DNA of 64,000 bases from contig OU015490.1 of the NCBI GenBank assembly GCA_907164885.2, positions 234,412,332 through 234,476,331 on the forward strand, in the 5' to 3' direction. The translations under genes were made by a program, and so were the position numbers. Below, piece after piece: positions 11,393 to 23,324 of the stretch. Every line of letters starts with the position of its first letter. Within the stretch, counting starts at the first letter, position 1. Source of the DNA: Dolomedes plantarius. Lineage: Eukaryota > Arthropoda > Arachnida > Araneae > Dolomedidae. The notes under the pieces are model-generated. The model did not search any database. It saw only the letters and a program-made list of their open reading frames with translations, and had not been told where the DNA came from.

Positions 11393-12726
11393 TTCTCCGG
11401 AAAACTTACACTTCCTTAAAACAGACTCAATTTACCCCATTACCCCTGATCTTTAACCCATTTCATTTTGGAATTGTCTGGTTAGTCAGATACTTACCTT
11501 CAAGTTGTTTTTTCAGCACTACTTCCTTATCTAAGTGCCTGCCGCATTGAAAAAAGAAGCAGAAAAAAAAGGAAGAAAAGAAATACTTCTTGATCTAACC
11601 AGATGATTGTGTTTAAATGTCAATTGTGCTTCTAGCTGTGATTTACTTTCTAGGCGTCAAGGATGGCCAACCGACTGTCAGTCACGGATGGTTTTTCAAT
11701 TTTTGCATTAAGTTTTATATTAACCAGTTTGAGTTCTCTTTTTGTTTGAAACAGCTATTTTTTTGGAGGATTTTCACTGATTGTGGGCAATTGATCCCAG
11801 TAAATGTGGAACGCAGAAGGACAAAGCTCATCAGGAAAATAGCTAACTTTATTACGAACGTAAGGTTGTTGAACGTAAGATTAGAAAGAAAAAATTGATG
11901 AATTAGTTGATTTTTTTCCTTCTGGCAAAAAAAAGTTTGATCCAAAATAATAAAAAAAAACCTAATTGTTATTTGGAATGGGGAAATCCAAATTTTAAAG
12001 TGACTGTCTTTAAAAAAAAATAATTTTTAAATGATTTTTTGGTCCTTTGTGGTAAAATAGCATTTAAAAAATTTTAAAAAAGGAACAAAAACTTACCTGT
12101 AAATAGCATACTTTTTTATAAATTGGTCAATTTAAAGTAATTTTTAATGAAATTTAGCTAAAACGCCTATCACTCTGCACTAAATCCTAATGCTACTATT
12201 TTAATTCCCTTCTCACACATGATACATATGATAGTTATCTTCAAAATGACCTTATAATCTAAGAGAAATTTTAAAATGCAAAAATAATACTAGCAATTTT
12301 ATGTTCCAATATGAAAACTTTCCCCGATTCACCTTTCCTTTCCTTATAAAAACAGCCCCAAATATAAAACTATTTATTATACACCAATTATTGTGCGTCA
12401 TTTCATTAACAATAGCATCTAAAACATTTCCTGAAAATTTTATCAAATTATATACATTATTATGTGAAATATCATGATAACCGTTGAGATTTGTGCTAAA
12501 AAACTTAATTCTGAGAAAAACGCATTTAAAGTTGTTTGTCACTTCAATTTTGTAGCACAAGATGTTTTTTTAAATAGCTATAACTCTGCTTCTAATTGAT
12601 GTAGAAGGAAAATCAAAACAGTTTTGAAAAGAGAAAAGATTGAATTACACGTTTCTTGCGAAAAATGAAATTGACCAAAATAGTAAAAAAATGAGATTTT
12701 AAACGTAGGCTTTCCAACGTAGACCT
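11393..12726. other. AT-rich stretch; contains a motif shared with the TTAA element at 15851
   Basis: No gene is recognised. The phrase TGAGAAAAACGCATTTAAAG (about 12511-12530) is nearly repeated as TGAGAAAAACACATTTAAAG inside the TTAA-flanked element at 15851-16750. Part of this stretch is therefore probably a degraded relative of that element. The ends could not be placed. Confidence 0.4.
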
Positions 12727-12826
12727 TAAGCTTTGCAAAAAATTTTTATGCAGATTTTTGCTTGAGGGATCGGTGTACATATGCATCGCTTTGGTGTGTA
12801 CATGTATATAGAAAAAGTAAAAACTA

Positions 12827-12862
<36 letters not shown>

Positions 12863-13118
12863 AATAGCTTTTAACTTTGATATACACATGTACATAGGGT
12901 AAAGCGGGACTATACATCACATTGGTATGTAGGTGAGTATAACAAAGTAAAATCTATTTATACATATACAAGTAGTTTTTACTTTTGCAAATGCACATGT
13001 TCATACCAACGCGATGTATAGGCATACAAGTAGATTGTACTTTGCTATACTTATGTACATATCAACGCGATGTATAGGCCCACTGTACCCGCAAACCAAT
13101 ATCTGCATAAAAATATTT
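12727..13118. repeat. Array of about 55-60-bp units in both orientations
   Basis: A unit containing CATCGC-TTGGT-TGTACAT and AGTAAAAACTACTT recurs at least five times. It is direct at about 12775-12835 and 12912-12965, and inverted at about 12862-12900, 12966-13022 and 13023-13080. The outer ends also pair (TTTTTATGCAGAT at left, ATCTGCATAAAAA at right). An AT microsatellite (about 12829-12860) sits in the middle. The structure suggests a foldback element or hairpin-prone satellite. No coding is seen. Confidence 0.7.
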
Positions 13119-13130
13119 TCTTATTAAAAA

Positions 13131-13324
13131 ATCTTATTAATAAAATTTCTTGCATTTTAACATGTAAAGTAACACATGAGAATTGCTATAGATTCTAGAT
13201 ACATGTATACATACAAATTTCTGTACACAAGTATCTATACCTTTATATATACAAGTATCTATAATGAGCAATTCTAATGTATTACTTTACATGCTAAAAT
13301 ACAAGAATTTTTACTAATAAGATA
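13131..13324. repeat. Inverted repeat with about 63-bp arms
   Basis: The arm at 13131-13193 pairs with 13257-13324. The same order of blocks is visible on opposite strands (ATCTTATTA, then TTCTTG.ATTTTA, then CATGTAAAGTAA, then AGAATTGCT). It adjoins the preceding array and may be part of the same foldback element. Confidence 0.78.
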
Positions 13325-13329
13325 CTTTT

Positions 13330-14339
13330 CACTTATCTTAAATTAAATTTGGGATATATTGTAAAACTATTGACTGAATTCGTAGAAGAAAAAAAGATTT
13401 TTTTTACCTTTGCAGTAGTATTTTATTGTATTAAAAATACCAATAACCCTCCAGTTTCTAGCAAATTATATTTTGCAAATTTCATCTGTATTACAGTTTT
13501 CCTAACATTTTTAAAATTTCATAGTAATCTTATTCACTTTATAATGCACTTGTTTTTGCTTGAAACATTCTCTGCGGATTTCTAATTTCAATATTTATTT
13601 CAAATTGCTTCACAATATTACTATATGTAAAAATATTAAATAAATGTTATCAAATATTTGTAAAGAAGATGCAATACAGTGTAAAATTATACACGTAATT
13701 GGATGACTCTTCGTAATTTCCATTAAAAAAAGTTTAGCTAAATAAAAATGGTCTCAATTTAAGATATGCAAAGCTTCATGTAAATAAAATTTTCTGAATA
13801 GCATGGACAAGAATTGCAGAGGGACTATTTTAAAAACAGCTGATAATGTTATCTTAAAATATAAGTTATCTTAAAATAATGTTATCTTAAAATATAAGCT
13901 ATCTTAAAATAGTGTTATCTTAAATAATAATGTTATCTTAAAATATCAGTTTAAATGACTGAAAATCTTTTCAGTATTAACTCTAACTTTTCATCATTGC
14001 TGTATGAGCTTTTAACTAGTTACACTATAAATCCTCAACATATTTCGTTGTATATTTTGAAAATAAGTTGAGAAATCCCTCAGTTAAAATATTCGCTTAG
14101 TTTCTCAAGGGACTAGAGCGAAAACTTGTGGACTTATATTCAGTCACCGAGGCAGTGGGTTGGCAAAATGTTCGCTTGGTTTTTAGTAAGAATGTCTAGC
14201 AAGTTTTATTTTACAAATTACATCTGTATTACAGTTTTGCTAACATTTTTCAAATTGCAGAGTAATCTTATTTATATATTTTGAAATGCATTTTCTCAAT
14301 TTTAGAAATTTAATGCTCTTTCTATGCTTGAATAGAGAC
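13330..14339. other. AT-rich stretch with a short tandem repeat at 13842-13948
   Basis: The sub-stretch 13842-13948 repeats a unit close to GTTATCTTAAAATATAA about six times in direct orientation with small variants. The rest shows no gene. Open frames such as 13349-13585 have AT-driven composition and no recognisable product. Confidence 0.55.
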
Positions 14340-14381
14340 GTTCAAGACAACTGGGTCTAGTAACACTTGGTTGTCTTGAAC
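14340..14381. repeat. 12-bp perfect hairpin
   Basis: GTTCAAGACAAC and GTTGTCTTGAAC are separated by 18 bases. It is a small stem-loop with no clear role. Confidence 0.75.
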
Positions 14382-14541
14382 ATCATTTGAAACAAATTTG
14401 CTAGATTGTGTTGATACAGGTTTCACAACACCGTGCAATAACTCGCAGAATTTAAAACAAAAACTTATCAAAACTGGTGACTTTTTTAAGTAGCAACTTT
14501 AATGTTTAAGTTAGAAGAAAATTTGCAACATTTTCGGCATA

Positions 14542-14793
14542 TTTATGCTCAGATGGCAAAATGTTATAAGAAACTTTTCTTTAAAAAAAATTGAGCTCTT
14601 CACATACCGGATTCTCGTTTGCTGATAATTTCTATTTACTGTAACTACTGAAAGTAATAGCCAACTGTTTTTCTGAAACATTGGTACCACGTTTGCTCAT
14701 ATAAAACAAATTACTGATTTTTCATGACATCTTGAATCTTAGAATTGCTGTCACGTAAATTTCTTATAACCTTTTGCCATCTGAGCAGAGATA
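14542..14793. mobile_element. TA-flanked MITE with about 35-bp TIRs
   Basis: About 252 bp. The left end holds TGCTCAGATGGCAAAATGTT. The right end read inward holds TGCTCAGATGGCAAAAGGTT. The match continues into ATAAGAAA. TA flanks both ends, suggesting the Tc1/mariner group. Nothing is encoded. Confidence 0.68.
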
Positions 14794-14986
14794 TAACGCC
14801 TTATTGTTTCAGGAAAGGTAAATCACAACCACTAAATGACTAAAACGTAAAACAAGATATATGCAGTGTAAGTTTTGGGAAGATGGAATTTACCTGATAG
14901 ATGGCAGCAGGTAGTGGAACAAAACGGTGAATGTGTTGTTCAATAAAGTTATTGGAGAAAATCAAAAATATGTCTTTTATCTTTAA

Positions 14987-15585
14987 TTAACCCTCAAATG
15001 GCACGGTGGGGGTCATATTCGACCCAAGGGTGTGTCTTTCCCCTCCCGTACTCTCCCCTCTCGTTACAAGAGATCGAGTTAACAAGTAACCCTACCAACC
15101 AATCTTGCAACAGGTGTTGGAGGGTTTGCAGTAGTAAGTTTGGAGTAAATACGAGTGTCTTTGTTGAAAAACGTTATTCATGATCACTAGTCATTTTTTT
15201 TTTAGATTTTTAAATTTTTTATTTCTATTTTGAAGGCCAAAAATGTCCAGGATATATTGTTTTTCACATTTTTGTGCTCGGAAATTTGGTTTCGCTAACT
15301 TCTAAAACTAGGAACAAGTCTAAATTACATGTTAGACCTAATATATACAACATTCTATGTAAATGCCAGAGATATTTTCTTTGTTTAGCAAAATTACAAT
15401 TCGTTGGTACTTTTTTCTACCAAAAGGTTTTTATTTCATGCAAAATATTATCAACAAATGTTATTATACAACAAAAATACTCATTGTGTACTTATTTCTG
15501 ACAAAAACCTCATCAAAAAAGAGATCGGGTCGGATCCGACCCGACCATACCATCTATTTCGTCTAAAACCCCAGTACCGTTTAAA
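14987..15585. mobile_element. Possible piggyBac-like element, ends uncertain
   Basis: TTAA at 14987-14990 is followed by CCCTCAAATGGCACGG and a GGGTC-type motif (TTCGACCC at about 15018). Near the other side the motif recurs inverted (GATCGGGTCGGATCCGACCC at about 15523-15542, then ACCATACCATC). TTAA plus CCCT-type ends fit piggyBac, but the right terminus is decayed and I cannot place it firmly. No transposase is visible. Confidence 0.35.
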
Positions 15586-15620
15586 AACTGAACAAACTTT
15601 TGGCAACTTAATATTTTAAC

Positions 15621-15803
15621 CAGTGGCTTAACGAGCATAACTAACGCCTGGTGCACGATTCATTTTTGCCGCCCCCCCCCTCGAAAAACATACAGTTTTA
15701 TAATATAAATTATTAGTTAAAACAGATAGACAATTTGGCGCCCCTCAGCGAGTGGCGCCCGGGGCATGATAGACCCCCTTGCCCCTCCCTCGCTACGCCA
15801 CTG
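15621..15803. mobile_element. hAT-type MITE (CAGTGGCGTAGCGAG family), copy 1
   Basis: 183 bp. It opens CAGTGGCTTAACGAGC, and its right end read inward is CAGTGGCGTAGCGAGG. It shares the whole internal order with the copy at 17841-18015 (GGTGCACGAT, the C run, GAGTGGCGCCCGGGGCATGA, TAGACCCCCTTGCCCC). The flanking 8-mers ATTTTAAC and ATTTCATC agree at 6 of 8 positions, so this copy is older. Confidence 0.83.
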
Positions 15804-15850
15804 ATTTCATCTGCTGGAAAATGCATGTCAGGAATCTTTCAGAGCATTAA

Positions 15851-16750
15851 AGGGACAGTGGACTTTCAAACCTAACTTTTTTTATTTTGAATGGATTTCC
15901 TTGAAATTTGAATATGTGATTAGTACCATAATATGTAAAAGTGGTTAAAATTTAATGATGAAATATTAATAATTTATGAACTATGAATTAATAATTATAT
16001 CAATAATTGGCCTAATTAAAAAATGTCCATGCGCATTTCTTTTGCATATATTATGGTAATTTTTACAGGATACCTTATAGAACTTAGAATGAAAATTATT
16101 GCTTATTTTAAGCATTCGTTGAAAATATAAAGAGAAAAAAATAATAATAGTGAAAACACCCTTTTTGTTACGCAAAATACCTATAAATCATTTTTTCAAG
16201 TAGAAAATTTAGAAATTCTGAGCTACGAAGCATAATTTTTTTCAATAAGATTTATTTGATATACAGTTAAGCATATAAAAATTAAATTTCAAAGCAATAC
16301 GATAATTAAAAATATACCTGGAGCAGTTTGAATATTCGTATGACATGAAAATTTTTATTTTGAGAAAAACACATTTAAAGTTATTGCTATTAGTAACCAC
16401 AGAATATCTAAATTAAACTACTACATAACAAATATATATCCCTTACCTTATATATATATATATATGTGCAATGGAACTTCAATTAGCCATAGATTTATAT
16501 AAATGTATTTTAGCTTTTCAACAATTCTCATTATTGTACCATTATCATGTACAATGTTGAGTAACAAAATTCAAATGAAACTCTACTTCAGGCAACTTTG
16601 TTTACAAATACAAATGCCTATAACTAGGAAAGTAATCACAGAAATAAAAAATTATTTTCGTAACGCATTCCTACCCGTACGAAGTTTTACAATTCAATAA
16701 AATTAAAAAAATCGAATTTTTGGACAAATTTCACAATTTTGAATGTCCCC
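15851..16750. mobile_element. TTAA-flanked MITE, about 900 bp
   Basis: TTAA lies at 15847-15850 and 16751-16754. The left end AGGGACAGTGGACTTTCAAA resembles the right end read inward (GGGGACATTCAAAATTGTG), though imperfectly. The left end is close to that of the element at 55036-55674, defining a family. A second TTAA at about 16765 makes the right border uncertain by 14 bp. The interior is AT-rich without recognisable coding. Confidence 0.5.
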
Positions 16751-16849
16751 TTAAAGATGTCCCCTTAATGTTGATCACGGTAGTTGGCTGACAGACAATC
16801 TCTGCCATATTTTATTTTATTTTATTTCATTTTTCCAACACGGCTGGTA

Positions 16850-16955
16850 TTTTATCCTAGGGACATTGACCCATCCACTCCGCGACTTTGCTGACTACTT
16901 TATTATGGAAGCACCATATAGGTGAGCCAACACTGCACCCTATGCGGGGACCTTG
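16850..16955 (-). mobile_element. SINE family 2 remnant, minus strand
   Basis: Shares the block GCACCATATAGGTGAGCCAA with related copies at 22708 and 24733 (GGCACC..ATAGGTGG.CCA). The tRNA-like head is not visible here. Confidence 0.45.
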
Positions 16956-17608
16956 ATTTTCGTATTTCCGCAATTGCAGATGTTCTGGTTATAAGAACTC
17001 CTGTTGTAGATATAGCACTAAATAAACAAATATCATGCCCTGAATATCAAGCTATCACGCGCCAAAAAAAAAAAAAAAAAAAATCTATTTTGACGCGAGC
17101 AGAATAAAATAAAGGAATGATCACCGTAAACTATGTTTTCAAAGCTTTGTGTGTGCACCCATTGGCAATTAAAATCGCCTAAGAATACAGAACGCGCATC
17201 AAGGCTTATTTTTATTTTTTTATTAATCGAGATGAAGAAAGATGACCTTGGCGTAAATAACAACAGGAAAATGAAAAGTTGTAGATCAACATACTTATTA
17301 TTGTTTATTTTTTAGTCACGTATGAACCATCCAAGTTGGTGTTCTCCGAAAAGGGCAGCTTTAACCTCATTTGCTTATTACATTCCTCTCATGCGAAATG
17401 TTACATCACTTCGAGTTAAACTAAATTTTCAAAAAAAACATTCTTCCTGTCAATAATACTAATATAATATTCAGAGAGTTACTTTTTGGTGTTGTTGTTT
17501 GTGTGAATTATAAATGCAACGTGCTTGTAAAATAAAGTGTAATGCATTCAAACTTGGTCAAAGTATATTTGGCAGAGTTTAAATATAACAAATTAACTAT
17601 ATTTCGTA
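16956..17608. other. No recognised feature
   Basis: AT-rich with a 19-base A run at about 17065. No repeat pair or credible coding. Confidence 0.4.
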
Positions 17609-17831
17609 CCGTCAACTGGGGCAACTTTGGCCTTTGCGGGTAACTTTGGCCCAACAAACGAAAAAAGATTGTATGTGCTGCATCTACACAAAGGAAAGTG
17701 ATTATCACTTATTTATTTCAAGGGCCAATAGGTGGGCTAAATATAAAAGGTATAATAAGTATATAGGTATATTATAATAGGTTTGTTGAGTCAAAGTTAC
17801 CTACAAAGTCCAAAGTTATCCCAGTTGACGA
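17609..17831. mobile_element. TA-flanked MITE, pogo-like
   Basis: 223 bp. CCGTCAACTGGGGCAACTTT at left matches TCGTCAACTGGGATAACTTT read inward from the right, giving about 23-bp ends flanked by TA. GGCCTTTGCGGGTAACTTTG is a sub-terminal echo of the end motif. No coding. Confidence 0.75.
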
Positions 17832-17840
17832 TATTCTAAA

Positions 17841-18015
17841 CAGTGACGTAGCGAGCATAACTCGCGCTCGGTGCACGATACCTTTTTGGCGCCCCCCCCG
17901 AAATACATATAGTAATATTATATATAGAATTAGTGAAAAGGACCATCTGGCGCTCCTCTGCGAGTGGCGCCCGGGGCATGATAGACCCCCTTGCCCCCCT
18001 CTCGCTACGCCACTG
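17841..18015. mobile_element. hAT-type MITE (CAGTGGCGTAGCGAG family), copy 2, perfect TSD
   Basis: 175 bp, from CAGTGACGTAGCGAGC to CTCGCTACGCCACTG. Perfect 8-bp duplications ATTCTAAA lie at 17833-17840 and 18016-18023. It is homologous over its length to the copy at 15621-15803 and sits directly beside the preceding pogo-like MITE. Confidence 0.9.
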
Positions 18016-18023
18016 ATTCTAAA

Positions 18024-18711
18024 ACGTCCGAGACCAGAGGTATATCGGATTTGAGAGATTATACAGTTAGATTTCTTGTAGAATGTGTACAGCTAAATGT
18101 TTTGTGGACGTGGCCCAAGTATACACACATATTACACTTATAATTCATCTACACTTAGAATACATAGTTTGACGGCAAATTTTATGACATCATTCGAGAA
18201 ACACAATTAGTTTTAACTATGGCAATAAAATATAATGAGTCGTGTCTCCACATACAAAGACAGTTGGAGGTTGTTTGAAATCTCCATACACTTCCTATAA
18301 GAAGTTTCTCCTCCTGATACACCGCATACAAATTAATTCCTTTCCCAGATTACCTTTTTAAGCTGTATTTGGGAATGAACTCTTCCCATTTCTCAACGGA
18401 GTACCTTCATCCCTTTTGGGCATATCTTATCAAGTTCCCTCGTTCACAACGAAGAGTTAGCAAATATTCAAAGTAAGTGTTTGGCATTGGTGGCTTGTAA
18501 CAAATTGGCTCTAATTTAGTGTCATATCCAACCCTTCATGTCAATTATAGGGTGCGTGGGCTTATCGAGCGAAGTTAAGTGTAGAATTTTCCACTTATGA
18601 CATCTTCATTTAGAAAAATGAATTTATAGTTAAGTGGTATTTAAGTCATATTATCAGACCATTCATAAGAAATATCTCTTATTGCTATTTATAAAATTTT
18701 CATGTACACAT
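18024..18711. other. No recognised feature
   Basis: AT-rich unannotated DNA between two hAT MITEs. Confidence 0.4.
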
Positions 18712-18719
18712 TAACTCTC

Positions 18720-19207
18720 CAGGCCCTGATTTTCCATTAGGCCCGGTAGGCACGGGCCTAGGGGCCCCTCGAATGTTGGGGGGCCCCAAAAATTTTATTT
18801 TAAAAGAAAAAAATTCCCAATTCAATTTTTTTTTAAATTTTACCTTTTTTAATAGCAATTTTTTCATATATCCTTTCAAATTTGATTGATTCGTTCATCA
18901 TATGTATAGTGATATGTATACTTCATCATATACATGTTATAGTGTATATAAGGGATTAATAAGTTTTTGTGGTTGCATTGCATTGGTCGTTTAATGATGA
19001 AGTTAATATATTGTATTGCTTTTTGTTATTTGATAATGTTCTAGCCTTCTACGCTTCAAATAGCCACCTCTTGGTAAAATGGTACTTTCACAATGATTCA
19101 TGATTTTTTTTTGTGCGTCAATTTTGGAAATTTTACGCCCACATCAGTGTTAGGGGGCCCCATCCCGAGTTGTGCCTATAGTCAAGAATTTTCTAAATCG
19201 GGCCCTG
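18720..19207. mobile_element. hAT-type MITE, 488 bp, perfect TSD TAACTCTC
   Basis: Left end CAGGCCCTGATTTTCC; right end read inward CAGGGCCCGATTTAGA. TSD TAACTCTC at 18712-18719 and 19208-19215. The GGGGGCCCC blocks near each end are internal inverted repeats. No transposase. Confidence 0.85.
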
Positions 19208-19343
19208 TAACTCTCTGCATTGAATTTATGTTCATGTATATTACGGGATATATCGTGTTTTCCAAATTTACCATGAAAAACGACCATAGCGGGAAATAAC
19301 TCAGCTAACAAACCATGCAACGTAAGTAACAATGAACTAACTG

Positions 19344-19858
19344 CACCCATAGATCGCTTTACGGCCTAGATACGTTCCGGAAAAGTTGGCCGTAAAGCGA
19401 AAACCCTTACAACGAATCAATTATTTTGATACCAACCCATACAAATTTAATTGGATCTGCTCCAATTTTTTATAAATAATATAGTTTTTAGTTCACAAAG
19501 CCTTTTATTCTTTTTATTTCCTATAAAAAGACTTACATAAAAATAAAAGTACAAAACAATGTAATAATAAACAAAAATTCAAAAAATAAACATATAAACA
19601 AAAAACAAAAGAAATCATATGCACATACGTATACATATAATAAAAAACATAAAATAAACTGTTTAAAAACTGTTTTAATGTGATGACGAACATTAACATG
19701 AAGAACCACTAAGCTATAATATGCTGCCATCATCACTTTCGCTGTTTTGGCCGTATAACGAAACATTGTGGGCTGTAAATCGAAAAAGTGCTATAATTAA
19801 AAAAGGCCGTTATAGCGAAATGCCGTATAAAGAGCGGCCGTACAGCGAGGTATAGGTG
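19344..19858. mobile_element. Tigger-like MITE, 515 bp
   Basis: Ends CACCCATAGATCGCTTTACG and, read inward from the right, CACCTATACCTCGCTGTACG. They share about 20 of 25 bases. TA follows at the right (19859-19860); the left flank reads TG, a likely mutated TA. Sub-terminal repeats GCCGTAAAGCGAAA and GCCGTATAACGAAA recur inside, as expected for transposase-binding sites of the pogo group. Confidence 0.72.
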
Positions 19859-20097
19859 TATTATGAGATGCTTTTCAAAGCAAGTTGCTCCCTCGAGCAT
19901 ATTATGCAAATGGCTGCATAATATAAAAATATACTAATTTACTTAAAGCATATAAATTACAAAAATCTTCTCTATAGTGGCCACTCATGGTTTCGAAAAA
20001 AAGTGGTCGTTTTGAGGGGTGGCTCTCGAATGGTCTACTAGAGAAGTTTCATGGGATTAAAAATTCTGGACGCATGCAATTATAAGTAAATCTGGTA

Positions 20098-20618
20098 CAG
20101 TGGTGTCCCGATAATCCGAACTTCGGTAATCCGAAAGTCCGCTTAATCCGAAACCAAAAGTCAAAATGAACAAAGGTTAAAATAAAACTGCAGTGATACT
20201 AAGTAAATATAATGTATATTTCTGAAAATTACAAGAAAATTCAAAGTTAGACAACAGTAGTGTAATAAAGTAGGACATAGTAGAATAAACAACACGTGTT
20301 TATGTTAATGCTAAACTGACATTAACAGTAACGACGCACCTCTCCAACTGTCGAGCACTGTGACGTATTGTTAGAACATCTGTACTGTACTAGGCAGCGT
20401 TCCACTCTCTTATCACCCATTTCGTCGCTAGATTCTGTTATGTTTAGACAGTCCTTATAAAATAAACTGTGTAATCACACGTAATATGTAATATTTATGT
20501 AATCACACGTTACTATGTAATTTAAGTTTATTTTCAGAATGATTTCGCTTAATCCGAAAAATTCGTTAATCCGAAAAGGCTCAGGTCCCAATCATTTCAG
20601 ATTATCTGGACTCCACTG
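20098..20618. mobile_element. Tigger-like MITE, 521 bp, TA target
   Basis: CAGTGGTGTCCCGATAATCC at left and CAGTGGAGTCCAGATAATCT read inward from the right. TA lies at 20096-20097 and 20619-20620. Near both ends there are extra copies of GCTTAATCCGAAA, a sub-terminal repeat. No transposase is present. Confidence 0.85.
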
Positions 20619-20620
20619 TA

Positions 20621-22707
20621 AATAAAAAATATCTCTAGTTATGTCCCTATATTTCTATTTTATGGTCGATATCACTCACGAAATTAGCTGATGAAGGTTT
20701 GGTCACCTCGGTCGCAAATCCTATTAATAGGAATCATGGGTGATTCATTGGCAGCTGCACATTTCAAAACAGCATCAAAAACTGGCTATGATAAAATAAA
20801 CCAAACAAAAATTAATATCGCGTACTTGCAGCTTCACTCTGTGGGGCTGGTACCTGAAATGTGAACACCTAGTGAATAATAAAATTTGTTATTTCCAATC
20901 GGAGATAACGCCGAAAAATAAAACATTTTCATGAAAACTAATTTATGGATTAAAGTCAGCGAAAACGGATCACCTAATTTCTTTCTGAGAACTCAGCACT
21001 TTTTCCGTTGTGATGTTATTTTAATTACTACAGTGCATGTGTCTTCTTCTGACCTTGAGAGACAGTGATAGCGCTCCGACACACACCTTGTACATATCCA
21101 CACCTGTTAATGTTCTGCTTCTTTTTTCTTTTCATTTCCTCTCTGGAAATACGTTAATCTCATTGGCGTTTTCTAGTGGTAGATAGATTTTAACTGATTA
21201 TTGGAAAATAGTTTATCACTGCTGTTTTGCTTTACTATGTATTTTAAAATCTCCGTCTGACTCATATACCAGTTTCATCCACAGACTCATTTCATTCTAA
21301 TGCCTATCCATTCATTTTTTCCGGCATTTCAGTGATTTAATGGGCAAAACCTTTAAAAATAATAACAAAATTGACAGTAAGCTATAAAAGAATCAGATCA
21401 TTTCAATTTTAAGTAATCTATCTGAACTCCACATTAGTTTGTAAAAACGTTCGAGCTTTCGCAAAACGCATGATTGCTGTAAGTAAATTGGGATTTTGAG
21501 AAAATCATGTAAATTGCGATGAATTTCTCCCATAATTGAAATAATAGAGAAGCTTTGCAACTAAACTGGATTTGAACATTGAATTTTATTGCTTAAATAA
21601 CTATACAGACAATAAAGTAATTTTTTTTTTCTGTTGAATTATAAACTAATCCTAGTTTATCATATATTTTGTTTTTATTAAGAGCGAAATTAGGGTACTT
21701 TTCTCAGAAGAAGGAAGTAAATATTTTTATTAATTTCCTAAAAGAAGTTTTTTAAATGTTTATACCATTGGTATGTTTGAAGTGCCATTATTTATTGCAT
21801 TATTCAATAAAAAATGATAAGCCTTAAATTTTCTTAATTTTTGGATATGATCGTATTTGTTTAAACGAACTTACGTTTGATTTGAACGTTTCTCTCATTC
21901 TATGCTGTTAATTTACGAAAAAAAAAATATTAAAATGGTAGATTTTATTTTATCTTAGATATGCAAATTGATAAATCTGGGAATGCATTAACCTTTTTTC
22001 CATTGTTCTTAAAGAGATAGTTTTAGGTTATTCTATTTCTTCCAAATATACTCTTTGCATAAATATGCAATTATTATTATATTTTTTGTAAGAAAAGAAG
22101 GTATATAAATTTCATGGCAAGTTGCGTCATGCTGAATTAACAAGATTAAATGTCTCCGTTTGTAACTGATACATAATCTGCACAAATTTTCTTAGGGAAT
22201 CCAAATGTGCCCGGAATTTCAAAAAGACCTTCGGGTGAAGTGTAATGTTATTCAACAAGGCAATTACTTTCATACGCGGCAAACTTTTCCACTCTGTAAG
22301 TTTAATAAATTGCCTTAACCGGCTTTTAAAGGATGCTGAGGAATAACATTAACCGCGAAGTTTGTGGAAGACACGGGATGAAATTTATGTGCCCCCGTTG
22401 AGACGTACGCCGTTCCTTTATTATCCCTGAATACTCTGTTTGGAGTAGTGAAAGAATTGTGTCACTTCAGATATCTCGAATTCAACAGGGTGAAATTACT
22501 TTAAAGTTAAAACGACGATATGAATACAAATTTCGACGATATTTCTTAAAGTTAAAAGATGTACATCTGTGGGTAATCTAAGTTTGTGTTTCAGAAACTG
22601 TATATAGTTCATGTACTCCTGGAAAGTTTTTGTTTCTTTTCAAAGCGAAGGCACTTTGTAACTGGACATTCGTCTATATATACACCACGAGACTGATGAC
22701 GATTCAT
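20621..22707. other. About 2 kb AT-rich, no recognised gene
   Basis: No open frame over 60 codons stands out on either strand. A weak long stem (AATGTTATTC at about 22244 with GAATAACATT at about 22342, plus an inner AAGGCAATT/AATTGCCTT pair) is the only structure noted. Confidence 0.4.
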
Positions 22708-22955
22708 TTAAGGGGGCACCGTATAGGTGGCCAGGATTATCCCTTACAAGCCTGTTCCGTAATTTAGAACCCAGTCAAGTGAAGCAAGAGGTACCCTTGA
22801 CCCCGCACCTCCAGAGGTAAATTTGAGAACTTGGAGGACTTTGCAGCCACGATAGATTTTACGCAGTGAATTTTTCAGCGACGAGCATCGAACAGTGACG
22901 TTCAGATCACTGGATCGCTGCTTTTGCCAACTGGGCCACTGCGCCCATACTTCTG
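22708..22955 (-). mobile_element. tRNA-derived SINE (family 2), minus strand
   Basis: Read on the minus strand it has an A box TGGCCCAGTTGGC (about 22926-22938) and, about 40 bases on, a B-box-like GTTCGATGCTC (about 22883-22893). The body ends in a segment shared with 24733 and 16910 (GGTGCC next to CCTATACGG). A and B boxes at tRNA spacing identify a tRNA-derived SINE. No clear TSD was found. Confidence 0.62.
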
Positions 22956-23125
22956 AAGAGTCTGTTATTCAATAATATGCTAAAATTCTTTGCGGAAGGT
23001 CTGTATAAAATTACTGTAAAAAAAAATTCAGATTCTAGTACATACAACGATTCATCGCAGTTTTATACGAGCATATTAAATTTTAATTTTTTTTAAATGT
23101 ATAGGTATGTTCCCTAGAATTTAGG

Positions 23126-23311
23126 CTTTGGATTGGTGTGCTGTGGCCACTTTTTTGCTACACGAGGACTAATTAGACCAGGACCTACAGCTTAAAACCG
23201 ATTCTGAACGGCTACAAACATTCATGTCATGAGTGGGCTTTGAAACCACAGACTCTGGTATCGATGACTAGTGTCCCCTAGCCATTCGGCCATCGTCCGG
23301 CTCAAAGCCGG
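23126..23311 (-). mobile_element. tRNA-derived SINE (family 1), minus strand, 13-bp TSD
   Basis: The minus strand reads like the SINE at 29951: GATGGCCGAATGGCTAGGGG head, GTGGTTTCAAAGCCC region at the B box, GTTCAGAATCGGTTTTAAGC body and CACACCAATCCAAAG tail. Perfect 13-bp duplications CCTAGAATTTAGG lie at 23113-23125 and 23312-23324, a clean retroposition signature. Confidence 0.9.
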
Positions 23312-23324
23312 CCTAGAATTTAGG

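Noticed and set aside
22240..22352. Long stem-loop as a possible non-coding RNA
   Set aside because: Only two short paired blocks with a large unpaired middle; expected by chance in AT-rich DNA.
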